A stretch of DNA of 64,000 nucleotides from Karalla daura (GCA_029224185.1 CM055188.1:9162497-9226496), one strand, 5' to 3'; positions 19,465 through 32,699 are shown, counted from the stretch's first letter. Program-made: numbers and translations. The notes: a model not told the origin generated them from the letters alone.

Positions 19465-20790
19465 ATCAGATACAAGATGTGGATATTTTCTTTGTCCCCG
19501 TCATAGTACTCCAAGAAGTTGTACGAGGAGTGCAGTTGCCACAATCCTTGGCGCATCAATCAGATACAAGCTTATATAAACAATGTTGTGACACAGTCAT
19601 GATAAATGTTTCTTTTCACATATCACACCATTACACTGAGATTTCTTTTTGTTTATTTTTTTTTAGATTATTCTATGTTCACCATACAAACGGGCCTGCA
19701 CTGAAGCTTTGGTAGGAATAAGGAGAAAATCAAACTGACACAGTTACAGAAAACCACATTGTTTTGCAAACCAACATACACAGCTCAGCCCTGCAGGGCC
19801 AAGAATACCACACCTACACACGGCATCTGCACCAGCCACCTGGAAATGTTACCATCCTCAAATCTGCAGCCATTTCCTTAATAATGTTATCTCCACACCA
19901 TCCTCCAGCATCATCTCATCATCTTAAAATCTCATATCTGCCATATGCTGTCCACCACACCAAACACTGCAATGATAGGCCTTTTATACACCCCCATATT
20001 CAGGTTGCAGTCAACTAGTGTCTATATCCATCCATTTACATGCCACCCATTCATTTATCTCAACCCACTTTCTATCCATGCAGTGTCATGATGACCTACT
20101 GAAGCTTTCGGGTTAATGAACCCAAGACCAGCTCCAAAAATGCTGACATTGAGCAAAACATAAATAAAAACAAACAGAAGCATTTGCAGTGTATAGTCAA
20201 ATGTTCCCAAGCCCACATAGTAGCATTCTGAACAGCAAATTGCTAAAATGTCCTCCATCATCACAATTAATGATTTAGTCTTTCGTGGTTGCTCCTTTCT
20301 TTACACAATCATGAAAACCATGTCAGTTTTCCAGTGACAATAATCCAAAAGGATTCCAGCATGTTTGATGCTCTGGTGCCAACCTTAACAGTGATTTAGT
20401 ATTACACAGCAATAAAACATCGTTACATATATCTTTAATTGTCAAAATTTTCTCAGCATTAGGGTTGCACAATCCACTGTGCTCAGATGACCACCTACAG
20501 GCTCCAAACTGCTGCTGTTGTCCAACATGGCTGAAAATCAAATGTACTTCCAAGTCACTGAAAGTTAACCCGAGACTGGTGTTTGTGATTGTGCGTTGGT
20601 CACAAACGAATGTTCAAAGATCCATGCATGATCTTATTTCTCATCTTTTCATCAGAGCATCTTTGTGACCGTCACTCACCTGCAAATCTGTCTACTCAGC
20701 AGTCGCAGCGGAAGTCTCAAGCCGGTGACTGGCAGCTCAGTGTCAGTCATTCAGCAAAATAATTTGACCCCTGTCCCACAGTCAGCCAAG

Positions 20791-20811
20791 CACACACACA
20801 CACACACACAC
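20791..20811 (+). repeat. (CA)n microsatellite
   Basis: Short pure CA array in the cpne1-rbm12 intergenic region. Confidence 0.9.
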
Positions 20812-23729
20812 TGCACCGAGGCCAGGTCTCTCATCAGGATCTTGTTTTTATTCCACTGGATTTTTCTCTTTTGCAGCACACATCATCTAAATAAAGTCGT
20901 ATGTTCAACAAAATCGCTTCACTTAACCCATATACACACTTGAAAGTCTTTCACAACCAGTTGAGAACTGTTGTTAAAGAACAAGTTTGGAGGTTAACCA
21001 TGTCCTGAAAGCAGCATTAACTGAACCACCACAGTTTCTACTTCATGGGTTCATACCTACAACACACACTGAAAAGACTATCTTCACTCTGCAGCATGGA
21101 GCACATCTAGAATCAACATGAGTAGCTGTGATGACTGATGTTTGTGTGATGGTGATTCCTGTGAAACGATCACATTTCTAGTCCCCATGATATACCCGCT
21201 CATTCTGACATTGACCATATATTTAGGTCTTCTTATACACAAAACAAAGCCTATGCCATGAAAAAAAATAGTAATTTGTATTATACTAATATATATTTTT
21301 ATTGATACACAAATAAAATGTAATATTTGCTGTGTGACTTCCAAAAGACCTAAAAACCATGAATTGCGAACAAAAGAATCTCACGCATTTACTTATATTA
21401 TTTTATAGTTTTATACCACTTATATATAATAGCATAAATACAAAAGCATTTTTATGTTCACATGAAATTCAGACAGGGCGAAGGTTAATACTGCCTGCCT
21501 CATGATGGGTACTCTGGTTTCCTTTTTAGTCAGAGGTTCCCATAATCGATTTTCAACCCTATTGTGATGTACGTTCTGCAAATTAAGACTACAACTCCAC
21601 TTGGACCAGTATCAGGGAATTATATCTGTATCATTTAATTTTGGAGGCAATTCAACTGTACATATTGGGGGACGCTCTTGCTTCTACCTTCCAGTTTTTC
21701 CTTTTTAGTTTTTCACCTGTTATTCTGCTTTCCCCACATTTTATGTTCCACCCTGTCATCCATTTTATGGGAGAAAAGACTTATGAACAATTAATTGTAC
21801 AAATAAATAAAGAAATTATATATGTTTGAAGGTTGTTTGGAGACATAAGTTAGCAAAGACATCAGTAAATTAAAGAGCTATAGCAAAATTAGTGGTATAT
21901 TTTCTATTCAGTTAATTCCATCATCAACTTTGGGTAACAAGAGTTGAAGACTGAAAGCTATCCACTAAATTAAGCATTTCGCCTGGTTACACTAATGGTT
22001 TTTGGGAAATCATCAGGCAAAACTGGAACCAAAAATATCGGTTATTAATAAATGTTTCATCATTAATAGTTGTTTTGGAATTGTGCCACCAACAACAAGC
22101 ACTATGGTGGCATAAAAAAACAAATAATTCCTCACAAGCTTGTTATTGTTGATCATCTGTGCTATCAGCATGTTATGAAAACTATACGTCTCTAACTGGG
22201 TGGAATATTTAGGTGTTACTTGTGACAGTTTTAATATAACACAAGACATGTAATCTTGTTTCTGGTCAAAATGTTACCCCCTCACAGGAATCAACCAAAC
22301 AAACTTAACAACCTTGTTGTTAAGCAACAGATTTTAGTGGTATCCACTGTGCCATTTTCCCTGGACAGAGGATGAAAGGAATTATTCTGAGATCATGCAT
22401 ATTGTCCTGACCTTCATATTATACTGCTATAAATCTGATCAATAAATCCTGTCTTTATGACTGATCTGAAATCAGCTTCAAAAATTACCATGCATGACTT
22501 ATATTAGTAAGACATGGACTGAATATCGCTGAGCTAGTTTCATGTTAATTTGGAGTTCTTTTATTACTATAATTGGCATTTTTCCATTGATTCTGTTCCT
22601 GGATGTGCAAGCTTTCATGAAGTTACAGACACTCGAGCCTAGTTAGAACCACGCCACCAGCGTAGCAAAACATATGGTACTAGAAAATCATGTTTTAAGA
22701 GGAATGCAAAGGCAGTTCACAATCAAACATCTACAGCAATGGATTTAAACAACTTATTAGCAACCACAGCAGCTCCTCAGCTCTACCAGGAACCACAGAG
22801 AGCATTAAATATGGACAGCTGTCAGCTGTCACCATCAGTAGGAGGGGGCCACAAGTGAAAACTCTCCAGCTAAACTGACGATAAAACGTGCAAGAATTCA
22901 CAGACTGAATATAGCAAAAATGTGTTGGGTTTCAATCCAAAATACAGAGAAAATTACACATTAGACCTAACTGAAAGCAGAGGTTGTAGTTTACGTTTTA
23001 CTTTTGGTCAATACTGTGGCCAGATGTCAACTATAAAGGCAATGATCACTCAATGCAAAACTTAGAGCCAGCCTAGGTCAAATGAGCATTCGATACCTCA
23101 TTGTACTGAAGATGTTGAAATGAAGGTCTTCTGCATTCCGAATAAATCCATGTCTTCAAGTTTTCCAAACAAAAAACAAGAAGCAATTTGGTTACTCAAA
23201 CGAACCAAAGAAACAGTTTCCATAAGCAGAAAGAGAGGAGCACAAAGTCAGAGAGGGCGGATTGCGGTGAGAAGGTGAGCACCAGTAATATCCTTTTATT
23301 ATCCAAAGTTAAGTTGACTCCACATGATTTATGGTTATATGATCATACAAGTTTGTTCACACTGACAACAGAAAAAAAACTAAAAAAAAAGCTTTAGGGT
23401 CAAAACATTTGAAACATCAAACATGAATACAACAAGTAGCTACCAAACAAGAAAAAATGCTAAGTCTTCATCTCACCGCTCTACAGTCAGAACATCTACT
23501 AAACTTGTGCTGTATGGGCAGGGTTGAGAGTGGCATTTTTCCAACATAGCAACATCAAAGAAATGTGACAAAATAAGGTGAGTCAAGACTTAACAATTGA
23601 ACAATTGATCAGAATCAGCAATGTGTTCTTCCCACATCCTCTGCATAGCCATGGCGCACTGCTGGTACACACAGCATTGTGTCAACAGAGTGTCAAACTG
23701 TTACAATAAGAACAGCTGGATGTCAGTAA

Positions 23730-23960
23730 TTTTTTTTCCTTAGCAACAGGGCATGTCAACATTAAACCATAGCAACAGAGAAACAATTTCACTATGACGA
23801 GAAAGCGTTTAATCTACAGCATGTTTTACCATAACAATAAAATTCAACAATTAATATTCAGTGAATGAAGAATTGACTATGGCGACAAACTGTGGCTTAC
23901 GGTCATTGTGTCACAGCAACAGAGCATGTACATTTTAACCCACAGCAACACAGCATATTT
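23730..23960. repeat. Degenerate agcaacagagcatgt repeat
   Basis: Several spaced, imperfect copies of a unit built on agcaacagagcatgt plus an acatt-aacccat segment, near 23743, 23769, 23918 and 23943. It lies in the rbm12 3' flank, left of the predicted 3'UTR start and right of the AATAAA signal, so it may be transcribed. Confidence 0.4.
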
Positions 23961-24124
23961 AAGCGCATACAGCAAGGATATTATCAGTCTCATTAAAGTC
24001 ATTGTGTTACCATAGCAAGAGAACAGGTGAATATGGGAAGTGTGTCATCTGAAGTCTCAAAAGGCTGCACTGGAAGCAGGGTAAGAAAGGACCAAACCTT
24101 CCCAACATTAATATCATCATAAAT

Positions 24125-24236
24125 GAGTCAGTGGAAGCTGAAGAAATGAGCCAAATTTGGATCAGTATCATCAGTATGATCAAACTGTGCTGTGAGAGTC
24201 AGTGGAAGCTGAAGAAATGAGCCGAATCTGGATCAA
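24125..24236. repeat. Direct repeat, 71-bp period
   Basis: A block of about 40 bases beginning gagtcagtggaagctgaaga occurs at 24125-24166 and 24196-24236 with few differences. It lies in the predicted rbm12 3'UTR, about 200 bases past the stop codon. Confidence 0.85.
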
Positions 24237-24439
24237 AGTCCACCTCCTGGACAGACTGCAGGCAGTTGGGCTTCTCTAGCATTATCTATCTACCAATAAG
24301 GAAGGGCCTTCAGTAATTACTGACAGTGGGCTGGAAAGGGTCTAAACTGAATTTCTAACAGTTGGGTTCGAGTCCAGATTCAGAGTTTGCATTGACTATC
24401 TTTTCCATCTGGTTGATCCAGGTAGCCTTAGGTGCTGCT

Positions 24440-27142
24440 TTAACCCAAGCTAATCTTAACCTTGCGTGCACCTATAGGTCTGTCATTGAGGTCCATGACA
24501 GCAGCAGTGGCCTCCTCATGGTTCTGGAAAGCCACCATGGCCTCTCCAGTTGGCAGGCCTTTCTCACTGAACTGCAGACAGACTGAGCCTGGAAGCACTT
24601 GGTAGCCGTAAAAGAAGTCCATGATCTCATCCACGGTTACAGTAAATGGCATGTTCTGCAACTTTACAATTGTTGGGCCAGCAATACCACGCTGGCTGCT
24701 TGGATTGTTGGATCCGCCCGGGGTTGGCTGGTTACGGAGCACTTCAGCTCCTGGAGTGAACACCTGCTGTCCCCCATTGGCTCCACCCCCTGGACGACCT
24801 TGGTTGTTGTTAGCCCCTCCCCCCCGGTTCTGTCCTCCTGCACCTCCTTTTCGGCTGGTATTGTCAAAGGGCACCAATCCTCTTAGTCCATCTTGGTTGA
24901 ATGGAGCTGCTCCTACTGCACCTGGTCGAAAACCTGGTGGCTCCAAGATTGGGGCTCCTGGAAGGCCAGCAACAAGTGGAGGAGCCACGCCCAAGTTTAC
25001 ATCTCCTAGCCCCGCTGCCAAAGGAGGGAGAGGAGGTGGGCCTGCCAAACCATTCCCTGGTGCTGAGAATGGAGTCACAAAGGGGGCATTATTGAGGTTG
25101 CCCATGGTGTTTCTGAGAAAGTTAAACTCCTCGCCACTGATACCAGCAAATGGATTTATCTGAGGTTGCTGGGGACTTGGTTGAGCTTGGTGATGCTGGT
25201 TCTGGTTTTGGTTCAGCTGGTTCTGGTTCTGATTGCGTTGGCCTCTCTTGTTCTGGGGAGGAGGGTTCCTCTCGATTTCCTTCATCTGTTCAAAAGTAAC
25301 CAGGTGGACAAACGCATCTCGGCCATTAAGTTTTTGGCGATGCAGTCTCTCAGCTTTGCGGGCATCTTCCTCAGTCCGGAGCTGGAAAATAGCTTGGCCT
25401 AAACCATTTCCATGACTGTCTGTCAAAACCTTCAGTGTGTCCTCATAAAGCCCAACACCCTCCAGGAAGGCACGGACATCCTTTTTGGAGACATTATAGG
25501 GGATATTGGTGATGTGGGCACAGTTCCTGGGAGCTTTCATGCCATCTGGATTTTTTCCATCACCCTGTGCTGCTTCACGTTTGCGAATATTGTCAATCTT
25601 CTCAAGCATTCCCTTCCGGCTTATCGGGTGCACCTGGATAAAGCGAGTGCCCATGTATTGCATGTGCGCACCCAAGGCAGTCTTATAGTCCTGCTCTGTT
25701 TTGAACTCAAGGAACCCCTCTCCTGTCGCCCGGCCATTAGGCCCATAGGCAATATATATGCTATCTTCAATGATGTCCAAATTGTTAAAGAACTCCTTTA
25801 TCTGCTTCTTGTCTGCTTCATAGGGCAGACCTTTTAAATAGACACAGAACTCCTGCCGGTGAGGAGACCGTGACCTTCCTCGCTGATCCCTGCCTCCTGC
25901 TAATGACCCAGCATTACCACGACGCTGTTGTGGATCTTGGGGCTCACTATTTGATTTACCGCTATTTTGAGGACCTTGGCCTGCAGCATTGTCATTAAGG
26001 CTAGCCCACTGCCGCTCAGAGCCAGGGCTAATCTCAATGAACCTTTGACCCATCATGCCACCTCCCCGCTTTACAGCTTCGAAGCTGTCTTGAGGTGAGA
26101 AGAACTTGACAATAGCCCTGCCATTTGGTCGGCCCTGTCCATCCCTCAGCAGGCGGACCCCATCCACTCCCAGGCCCCGGAAGAAACCCCTGATATCCAC
26201 CTCTGAGCAGGAGAATGGAAGATTCTGAAGGAGGACAAATAACTCATCAGGACTGACCACTCCTGCTCCACTGGCGGCGGCAGCAGCAGCCTTCATTTGG
26301 GCCTGGAGGCCGAGAGATGCCAGTGGAGAGAGCGGATTGAATAGCATGGGGTTGGGGGTTCCAAGTGGAAGACCAGAACCCAGTCCTCCTGGAGGAGGTA
26401 GGGATGGATTGAATGGAGGCAGGGAAGACATGTGGGGAAGATGGGACATAGGAGGCACTGGAGGCCCTTGGGATAGTTGGGAGACATTGGGGACGGGTGT
26501 CAGGGAGGACACTGGAGGAGGAACTGGCATGGTAGGTAGTGTGGGCATTGTGGGTATGGAAGACAAGCTTGGAAGTGGAGAAATGGGTGGGGGGCCTGCG
26601 CTGAGTGATGTTAGAGCAGTGGTAATTGTGGGTGCAGAGCTGTAGCTGTTGGGGAAGCTGGGTACAATGCTGGCTACCGTTTTATTGCTCGGTGGCTCCT
26701 GAGATGAGCTTGCTGCAGTCACCAAAGCTGGGGTATTACTGAAAGCCTGGTTTCCATGGCTACCACTTCTTGCCCCAGCCCCTGGCTGCACTGTGGGTAT
26801 GGGTGTGGCTACTTGTCGGTTGGCATTTCCTGCGGTAGATGCAGCCGTCTCCACAGCACCAGCCCCAGCCTCAAATCTGCGACGACTGAGTTCAATCATG
26901 TTCTGCATTTCTGTCTTGCTGCTGAGCAACAGCGACACTTTTGAGCCTTTAATAGACCCACCAGTGCGCATCATTCCCAGACGAGCATCCTCATCAGTGG
27001 CAAAGACGATGAAGGCCTCGCCATGCTCTCCCCCCACGATGTGCACTCCCCCGTCTGGGATGGTGAGGCCAGAGAAGAAGTGTCTGATGTCCATGGTGCC
27101 GGCCACTATGGGCAGACCCTGGAGCCTGATGACTACCGCCAT
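24440..27142 (-). CDS. rbm12: RNA-binding protein 12 (SWAN), complete, single coding exon
   Basis: Nuclear RNA-binding protein with hnRNP F/H-type quasi-RRMs. One uninterrupted 900-codon frame, ATG at 27142; human RBM12 is 932. Domains by residue: RRM1 about 1-78 (MAVVIRLQGLPIVAGTMDI), proline-rich linker about 150-285, RRM2 about 298-375 (FVLLQNLPFS), RRM3 about 428-506 (FCVYLKGLPYEADKK), RRM4 about 541-620 (CAHITNIPYNVSKKD), a Q/N-rich run about 632-668, a Gly/Pro-rich region about 690-815, and RRM5 about 823-900 (MPFTVTVDEIMDFFYGYQV), which reaches the C terminus (KVKISLG). An acceptor-like cccag about 30 bases before the ATG indicates that the 5'UTR is spliced and the coding part is not, as in mammals. 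In human, RBM12 and CPNE1 share 5' exons; here their promoters look separate, about 14 kb apart. Confidence 0.97.
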   Translation of the reverse strand: MAVVIRLQGLPIVAGTMDIRHFFSGLTIPDGGVHIVGGEHGEAFIVFATDEDARLGMMRTGGSIKGSKVSLLLSSKTEMQNMIELSRRRFEAGAGAVETAASTAGNANRQVATPIPTVQPGAGARSGSHGNQAFSNTPALVTAASSSQEPPSNKTVASIVPSFPNSYSSAPTITTALTSLSAGPPPISPLPSLSSIPTMPTLPTMPVPPPVSSLTPVPNVSQLSQGPPVPPMSHLPHMSSLPPFNPSLPPPGGLGSGLPLGTPNPMLFNPLSPLASLGLQAQMKAAAAAASGAGVVSPDELFVLLQNLPFSCSEVDIRGFFRGLGVDGVRLLRDGQGRPNGRAIVKFFSPQDSFEAVKRGGGMMGQRFIEISPGSERQWASLNDNAAGQGPQNSGKSNSEPQDPQQRRGNAGSLAGGRDQRGRSRSPHRQEFCVYLKGLPYEADKKQIKEFFNNLDIIEDSIYIAYGPNGRATGEGFLEFKTEQDYKTALGAHMQYMGTRFIQVHPISRKGMLEKIDNIRKREAAQGDGKNPDGMKAPRNCAHITNIPYNVSKKDVRAFLEGVGLYEDTLKVLTDSHGNGLGQAIFQLRTEEDARKAERLHRQKLNGRDAFVHLVTFEQMKEIERNPPPQNKRGQRNQNQNQLNQNQNQHHQAQPSPQQPQINPFAGISGEEFNFLRNTMGNLNNAPFVTPFSAPGNGLAGPPPLPPLAAGLGDVNLGVAPPLVAGLPGAPILEPPGFRPGAVGAAPFNQDGLRGLVPFDNTSRKGGAGGQNRGGGANNNQGRPGGGANGGQQVFTPGAEVLRNQPTPGGSNNPSSQRGIAGPTIVKLQNMPFTVTVDEIMDFFYGYQVLPGSVCLQFSEKGLPTGEAMVAFQNHEEATAAVMDLNDRPIGARKVKISLG

Positions 27143-27170
27143 AATGACTGCTAAACAACAGCCCTACAAC

Positions 27171-30100
27171 CTGGGGAGAAAGCAACACTACTGTCAGATG
27201 AAGAGCAGAAAATGGGCAACCAGTGATTTCCAGATGTTTTCTCAGAATACTTAAACCTGACTTCAACATCCAATAATGGCTTAGCCAAATTTGCTTACAT
27301 TTAATTTTCTTCAGACTATACAAAAGGCCATCTTTTAAAACTTTGCATTGACATTTGGAAACCAGTGGTTTTTGAAGGGGGCTTAGGGGATGCAGGTGAA
27401 ACATTTGGAGAAAATTTGTAAAAACCAGATGACCAAGAGCAGCCTCTATCCAGCAAGTCTGCTAAACTTGTTTCATGTCAGGCTTATATCAGACCCATAC
27501 AAAAACGATCCTAGGCAATAATACTCCACTGTAAATTAAGAGTTGGAACAGATATACAGGCAGAGAAAAAAAAGTAACGGCACTAATGCCAATGGACATA
27601 TTAGAAAGACGAACATGAATACTGACACACAACACACACATACACACATTATGTACACATACATTCTCCTCTTAATTGCTTCTTATGTTTTGTATTAAAA
27701 CAGTCCCACAAAAAGAACCTTTTGTATCTGTGCAATAATTTAACAGAGGAAGATCAACATTTCACCCTCAGTTGCCTCAAGAGCAGGTCTCGTCGTGAAG
27801 TGACCCCAGTTCAAAACTGGCTGCTGTCATTTGCAGTAACATTCCCTTCATCTGTCCCCTTCCAGCTTTCCTATCAAAATAAGGCTCAAAACCCCTAAAA
27901 ATATAGTTTGAAAAAAGATTTGTGCCAACTGTCAGCTTTGCCATTTTCTTTTTCAAAATTGAAGAGTAGAACTCTCGCTTTTAATCTGAATAAGTGAGTT
28001 TGGCCATCTATCTATAGATTGCAGGTGCTGTGCCAACATGGTCTGCAATTTGATCCGACTGGCTTCCTGGTTGCTGGGGAGGCATTATCTATCCTTCCTT
28101 GGGAACCGTTTGCATCTTTGAGGAAGGGACTTAAAGCTCTGCCTCTTTACAGCTTGCTATCTTTCCCAAGACTGCACTAGTCTGGTATGCTTTGGTGCTT
28201 CAGGTCTTTACTTGCCTTAGACTTTACAACTCTGGTTTTTACACGTACACATGGTATAATGCACACTGATAACTGACTGTCCCTTCCACCAAAACTTTTT
28301 TGCTGCTAAATAAAAATGCACACCAAACTGTATGGACCTCCCTTTCTTGTTGTGTCCTAATGTGATGGGCATAGTCACATGTTTAGTTGCATGTCGCCAT
28401 TTACCTGCTTGTTACCAAGGCAGTGTCCATCAAATGAGGGCTGTGGGTTTTGTAGATAATAGGTAGACTTTTTGGGGTATGGCTGTAAACATGAGGAGAG
28501 ACATCCTCCTTATCCTGTAATTATTTTTTTCCTCCTTATTCAGCATTATCAGAAGGTACTCCACTCCTCCAATTTCCTAGTTAAGATAACACCACCCAAT
28601 AATACTCATCAACAAAGCCAGATGAAAGCAATCATCTGGCCAATCAACTTCACCTCAGCCTTGCAGATAGTGAGATCTAGAGGACCTGGCACTTCTCTCT
28701 ACAGAACTCAGACAAAACTGAGGGTCTACTTATCTGCACAGCTGTTTCATCACCAAGACAAGAAGCAAAAGCCATGTAATTGTATCTCCTGCATGTTAAT
28801 AGCAATGCGATATCAGTAATATTATCATCCAAATATTCATCTTGATGCTAGAAAAGTGTTCGACTTGCATCTTAATTCCAAGCAACACTACTTGCTGTAT
28901 TGGATACACCTTTCATGATTGTGCTTCGACACAGAAAAAAAAAGACATGCCATTTTCCATCGTTTGCCTTGTTGGTTGCGTGAGTGAACATAGAAGCTGA
29001 CAACACAAGTGAACAAAGAGAAAGTATTTCAACAGCATGGTCACCACCATGTTTCTTCAGTTTACTGATTATTCTAACAGCATCTATTTGCAAGATGGAG
29101 ACAGATTTCAGAAGTGGAACTTCAGAAAGATGACCAATTTTATCCAGAGCAGACTGAGGTTTTGCATACAACAAAGAAATAGATATACTGCTTATGTGGC
29201 TCATATATACTGTAGTATATGGATAAATGGACACCAAATCATAATATGACTTGAATATTAAATCTATTTGTTTTTTATCATTCTTAATGGTTGCTATAAG
29301 TTGCCTACATGTGATGCATGGATGAAAGATCATTCTTTAACTTCTATTGATAAAAACATTTCACTTTAAGACTTTCTGAATGGAATGTCATCTCAGAGTG
29401 GGCTCCAGGTGACCTGAGGGCAAAACTGGATCAGATTTAACTGAAATGGAGTCAGTTATGACATTTCTTTTTGGTTTTGAGAATCCATTACAATAGAAAA
29501 AAATGATCTAAAGACTTCTGGATTATTTCAAAATAAATGACTGAAATGTGCTAAAAAGAGAATGGAGCAAAACCATTTACAGTTTATTGAAGAAACCACT
29601 GATAATGAAACTGGTTCAATAAATTATTTGTAAGTCTTTGATGAAACATAAGCTACATCATTCACATAATATAGTATGATTTGGCTTCCTTTCATCTATT
29701 TCCTACTGTTTATCCAACCCATAACAACTTTGTGTCTATTTCACAGGTGAATGCAAACCTCTACCTTCTCGTTTTATTGGTTCACCCTTCAAGTCCCCTT
29801 GCAAACGGATCACCTCTTCATTATTGGCCATTTGATGTGCCGATCCAGTCCATTGTCATGTTGCCGTAGGTGTCTTTGGTCACAAATTTCACATGCGTTG
29901 TAAGCAATGAGATATAGAATTTGTAGTGAGTGCACTCTGTAAAGCTGACAGACTTCTATCTTAAAAAAAGAAGCTTCTAAGCTCTCACAGGCCCTATACT
30001 TGGATGGTTAAAACAGTAGTTTTGCCTATAGTACAATACAAGGATTTTCGTGCAACAGTGAACCTTTACGAATCTCATGCAACTTGCCACTCACCACTGC

Positions 30101-32699
30101 AACTAAGCTGTCTGTATAGTTTCACTGTATATCAGAGGATTTCTGCAGGATACTGAAACCTGGTGAAAAGGTCAGAAAAACAAACATTTCTGTTCAAAAC
30201 ATCTTTGTGTAGTTCAAACCTTCACAGAACAGTTGATGCCTAAGAGTTGTAACAGTAACTAACTCACAATCGAATTCAACAAAGACCTTCTCTTTAGCCT
30301 CTACAAAACAAGACTTTTCAAAGTAACTAAGGAAAGAGGATATAAACCTTAAAACTTCAGCATCTTTCTGAACCAACAGCAGAGACATACATTTCACACT
30401 GCCAGTGCACGCCAAAGAAAACTAAAGCCATTTTAAAAACAACAAATGTGAACATGAGGTAAACTGAAGATGGAGCCATCCAACAAAGACCTCCCTCATC
30501 CCCCAATGGTAAAAGCCTGCAAACGATCGAGCAATAACACAGGGCCTGTCAACAAAGAAACCAGCAAGAACACAGAGGTGAGCAGGACTGAATTCGGTTC
30601 TTTATCCCTCAAGCAATACAAATCTGCAGGCAGCACTTCAGCGACTGGTTGAAAAACATCACAACACAAGCAACATGTCAAATTTCAGCAAATCTCAGCA
30701 ATAACTTATCAACCGCAGCATCAAGAGCAATGTCATCAACATTTTAACAAAAGCATATAAACCAGAGCAACATTGGCATCATGTCAACCGGAGCAACATC
30801 AGCATTACATCAACAAGAGCAACATTAGCATTATGCGAACCAGAGCAACATCAGCAACCGACTGCCAGCACAGCACCATAGATAACAGCTGAACAGAAGT
30901 GAAAGCAAACAGAGGTGAAGTGCAAAGCCAAAAGTTAGCACTGATGATACGTCCCCAACTGAGCAACAGAAGACAGAGTGATGCTCACCACCTCCACAAT
31001 CCTCTTCCTCACAAATTTCTGGATCGACAGACGTCTTCATGCTATGCTTTTACTAACCTTGATCCAGGACACACAGACTAAGTATTATGGATCTAGATGT
31101 CTGTGCATCTTGCAAAACTAAATCACTTCAACACACTGTAGCTCCAGTAAAATCACTGTAAAATGTTAAAATCTTTGTGTGAGAAGCTGTAATATGCAGC
31201 TGTTGATAGCAACCAACATTATACATCTCCATCATCCATGACTTGAGTGCTCAACCTCAGCAGACACAGATCACAAACAATAATGGCAAATGGAATATAG
31301 CAGTTCACCTCGTTTCTCAAGATTGACTAAATTCAAGCAGAACATCAACTCCTGACATCAATTCCTTCACAGTGAAACATCAACAGTGGCAAGAGGATAA
31401 AACAATAGCAGTTGATGAAATGGCAAAAGCCAATAAGAAAGCTGTGAACTCCACTCAAAACCAAGAAACAATGATGCTGCTAGCAAATAGAAGATAATGG
31501 CCCTCACGCAGCCAGCAAACAAGGAATTCTGAATACAACAAGGTCATGATTTGATAGCGAGAACACCATCTTTATTTCAGCTCTCTATGTGTTTCTGTCA
31601 ACAGAAAAACAGCAAAAATAAAAATATATTTTAAGAATCCATAAATATCAGCCCACTTCAAGTTCAAAAAACACCATACAATGAGACACGATCAGGAATA
31701 ATTGAAACCCACAGCCTTTTGCAGCAAGGTATGAAACCTTCAACTGTAGACCTGAAGGTGCAGGACTCCACTGACCTGCTCAAGACAAGAAAAGAAACAA
31801 ATGCTGTGAAGGAAGACTTCTCAGACACCTGGGGTGTTAGGGTTCTAATGTCAGTGTCAGGTTTGACAAAAATATCTATGACTTTGACAAAAAAAAAATC
31901 ACAATTTAATGAGTGTGGACCTGTACCATTGCTCCAGCCGTGAATCATAAGAATATAAATTAACAGGGGGAGAATAAAACAACATTAAACATCAACATTC
32001 ACGTTCCGATTTGCACAACTCACTGTTATTACAAGACAATCGATTAATAGTTTGAAGAAATTGCCGCTTTTCAAAAACTAAATCAATAAATATCGCCCTT
32101 TAACCATTTATAACTGGACTCAATCACTTTTCGGCGTTTTTCTTCACACCCACATCAACAATTCAGAAGAGGACGTGTGACGTCACAATGAATGGGGGTG
32201 GTGTGTGGAGCAAAATCGACAAAACCGACCTACTGGTAAAATATTTCAGAGCTAAGACCATCTTCTTCATCTCAATATTAGTTTGCGCAAAAAAAGTTAA
32301 TGCAGCTTGTTCAGAGTGAAATATAAGTGAGAATATAGCACGTTAGTCACCAAGCTAAGAGTCACCATTTTCACCAAACCCGAATGGATGTATTATCATC
32401 TTACAAATGAACAAATTTCCGACGACACCTCCTTTATCTGACCTCATCAAACCGCGATCCTTCACTAGCAGAAAAGCTGAATGTAGCTATTTAAATCTCT
32501 GCTGAGCGAACGGAGGATGCTAACAGTAAGTTAGCCATCTACAGCTAGTTAGCTAAGGACCTCGCTTTGTGCGTGAATGTGTGTGCGTGTGTGTGTGTGT
32601 TGGAGCGGAGAAAGTTGCACGCTTCTAGCGGCTCCTTTCGTCCTCGGCTCTCAGAATGAGAGCACCTCTGAGCGGGTTGCCGCTGTTTGATAATTCTTA
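27171..32699 (-). other. rbm12: rbm12 5'UTR intron (predicted)
   Basis: About 5.5 kb between the acceptor just upstream of the rbm12 ATG and a strong donor (TCG then gtaaga) at 32700. No coding exon of another gene was recognised. A 153-codon minus-strand frame at 28872-29333 has neither splice context nor recognisable similarity. Degenerate repeats occupy 30680-30870, and a full CRE octamer lies at 32178-32185. Confidence 0.55.
30680..30870. repeat. Degenerate minisatellite (agcaacatcagcatt unit)
   Basis: Run of imperfect copies of a roughly 28-30 base unit built on agcaacatcagcatta then tcaacc/aga. Copies are visible near 30723, 30771, 30798, 30819 and 30843. Located in the predicted rbm12 5'UTR intron. 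Confidence 0.6.

Larger units (their letters stand above)
18870..24439. other. Intergenic: cpne1 5' flank and rbm12 3' flank
   Basis: About 5.6 kb without a recognised gene. The right part should hold the rbm12 3'UTR: a minus-strand AATAAA sits at 23295-23300, about 1.15 kb past the stop. Short tandem and degenerate repeats lie at 19420-19464, 20791-20811, 23730-23960 and 24125-24236. Open frames in the stretch are under 95 codons and look random. Confidence 0.6.

Noticed and set aside
26994..27404. 136-codon minus-strand frame overlapping the rbm12 start
   Set aside because: It is a shadow of the rbm12 5' coding region in another frame, extended into the 5' flank.
28872..29333. 153-codon minus-strand frame in the rbm12 5' intron
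   Set aside because: AT-rich random composition, no family motif, no exon context.
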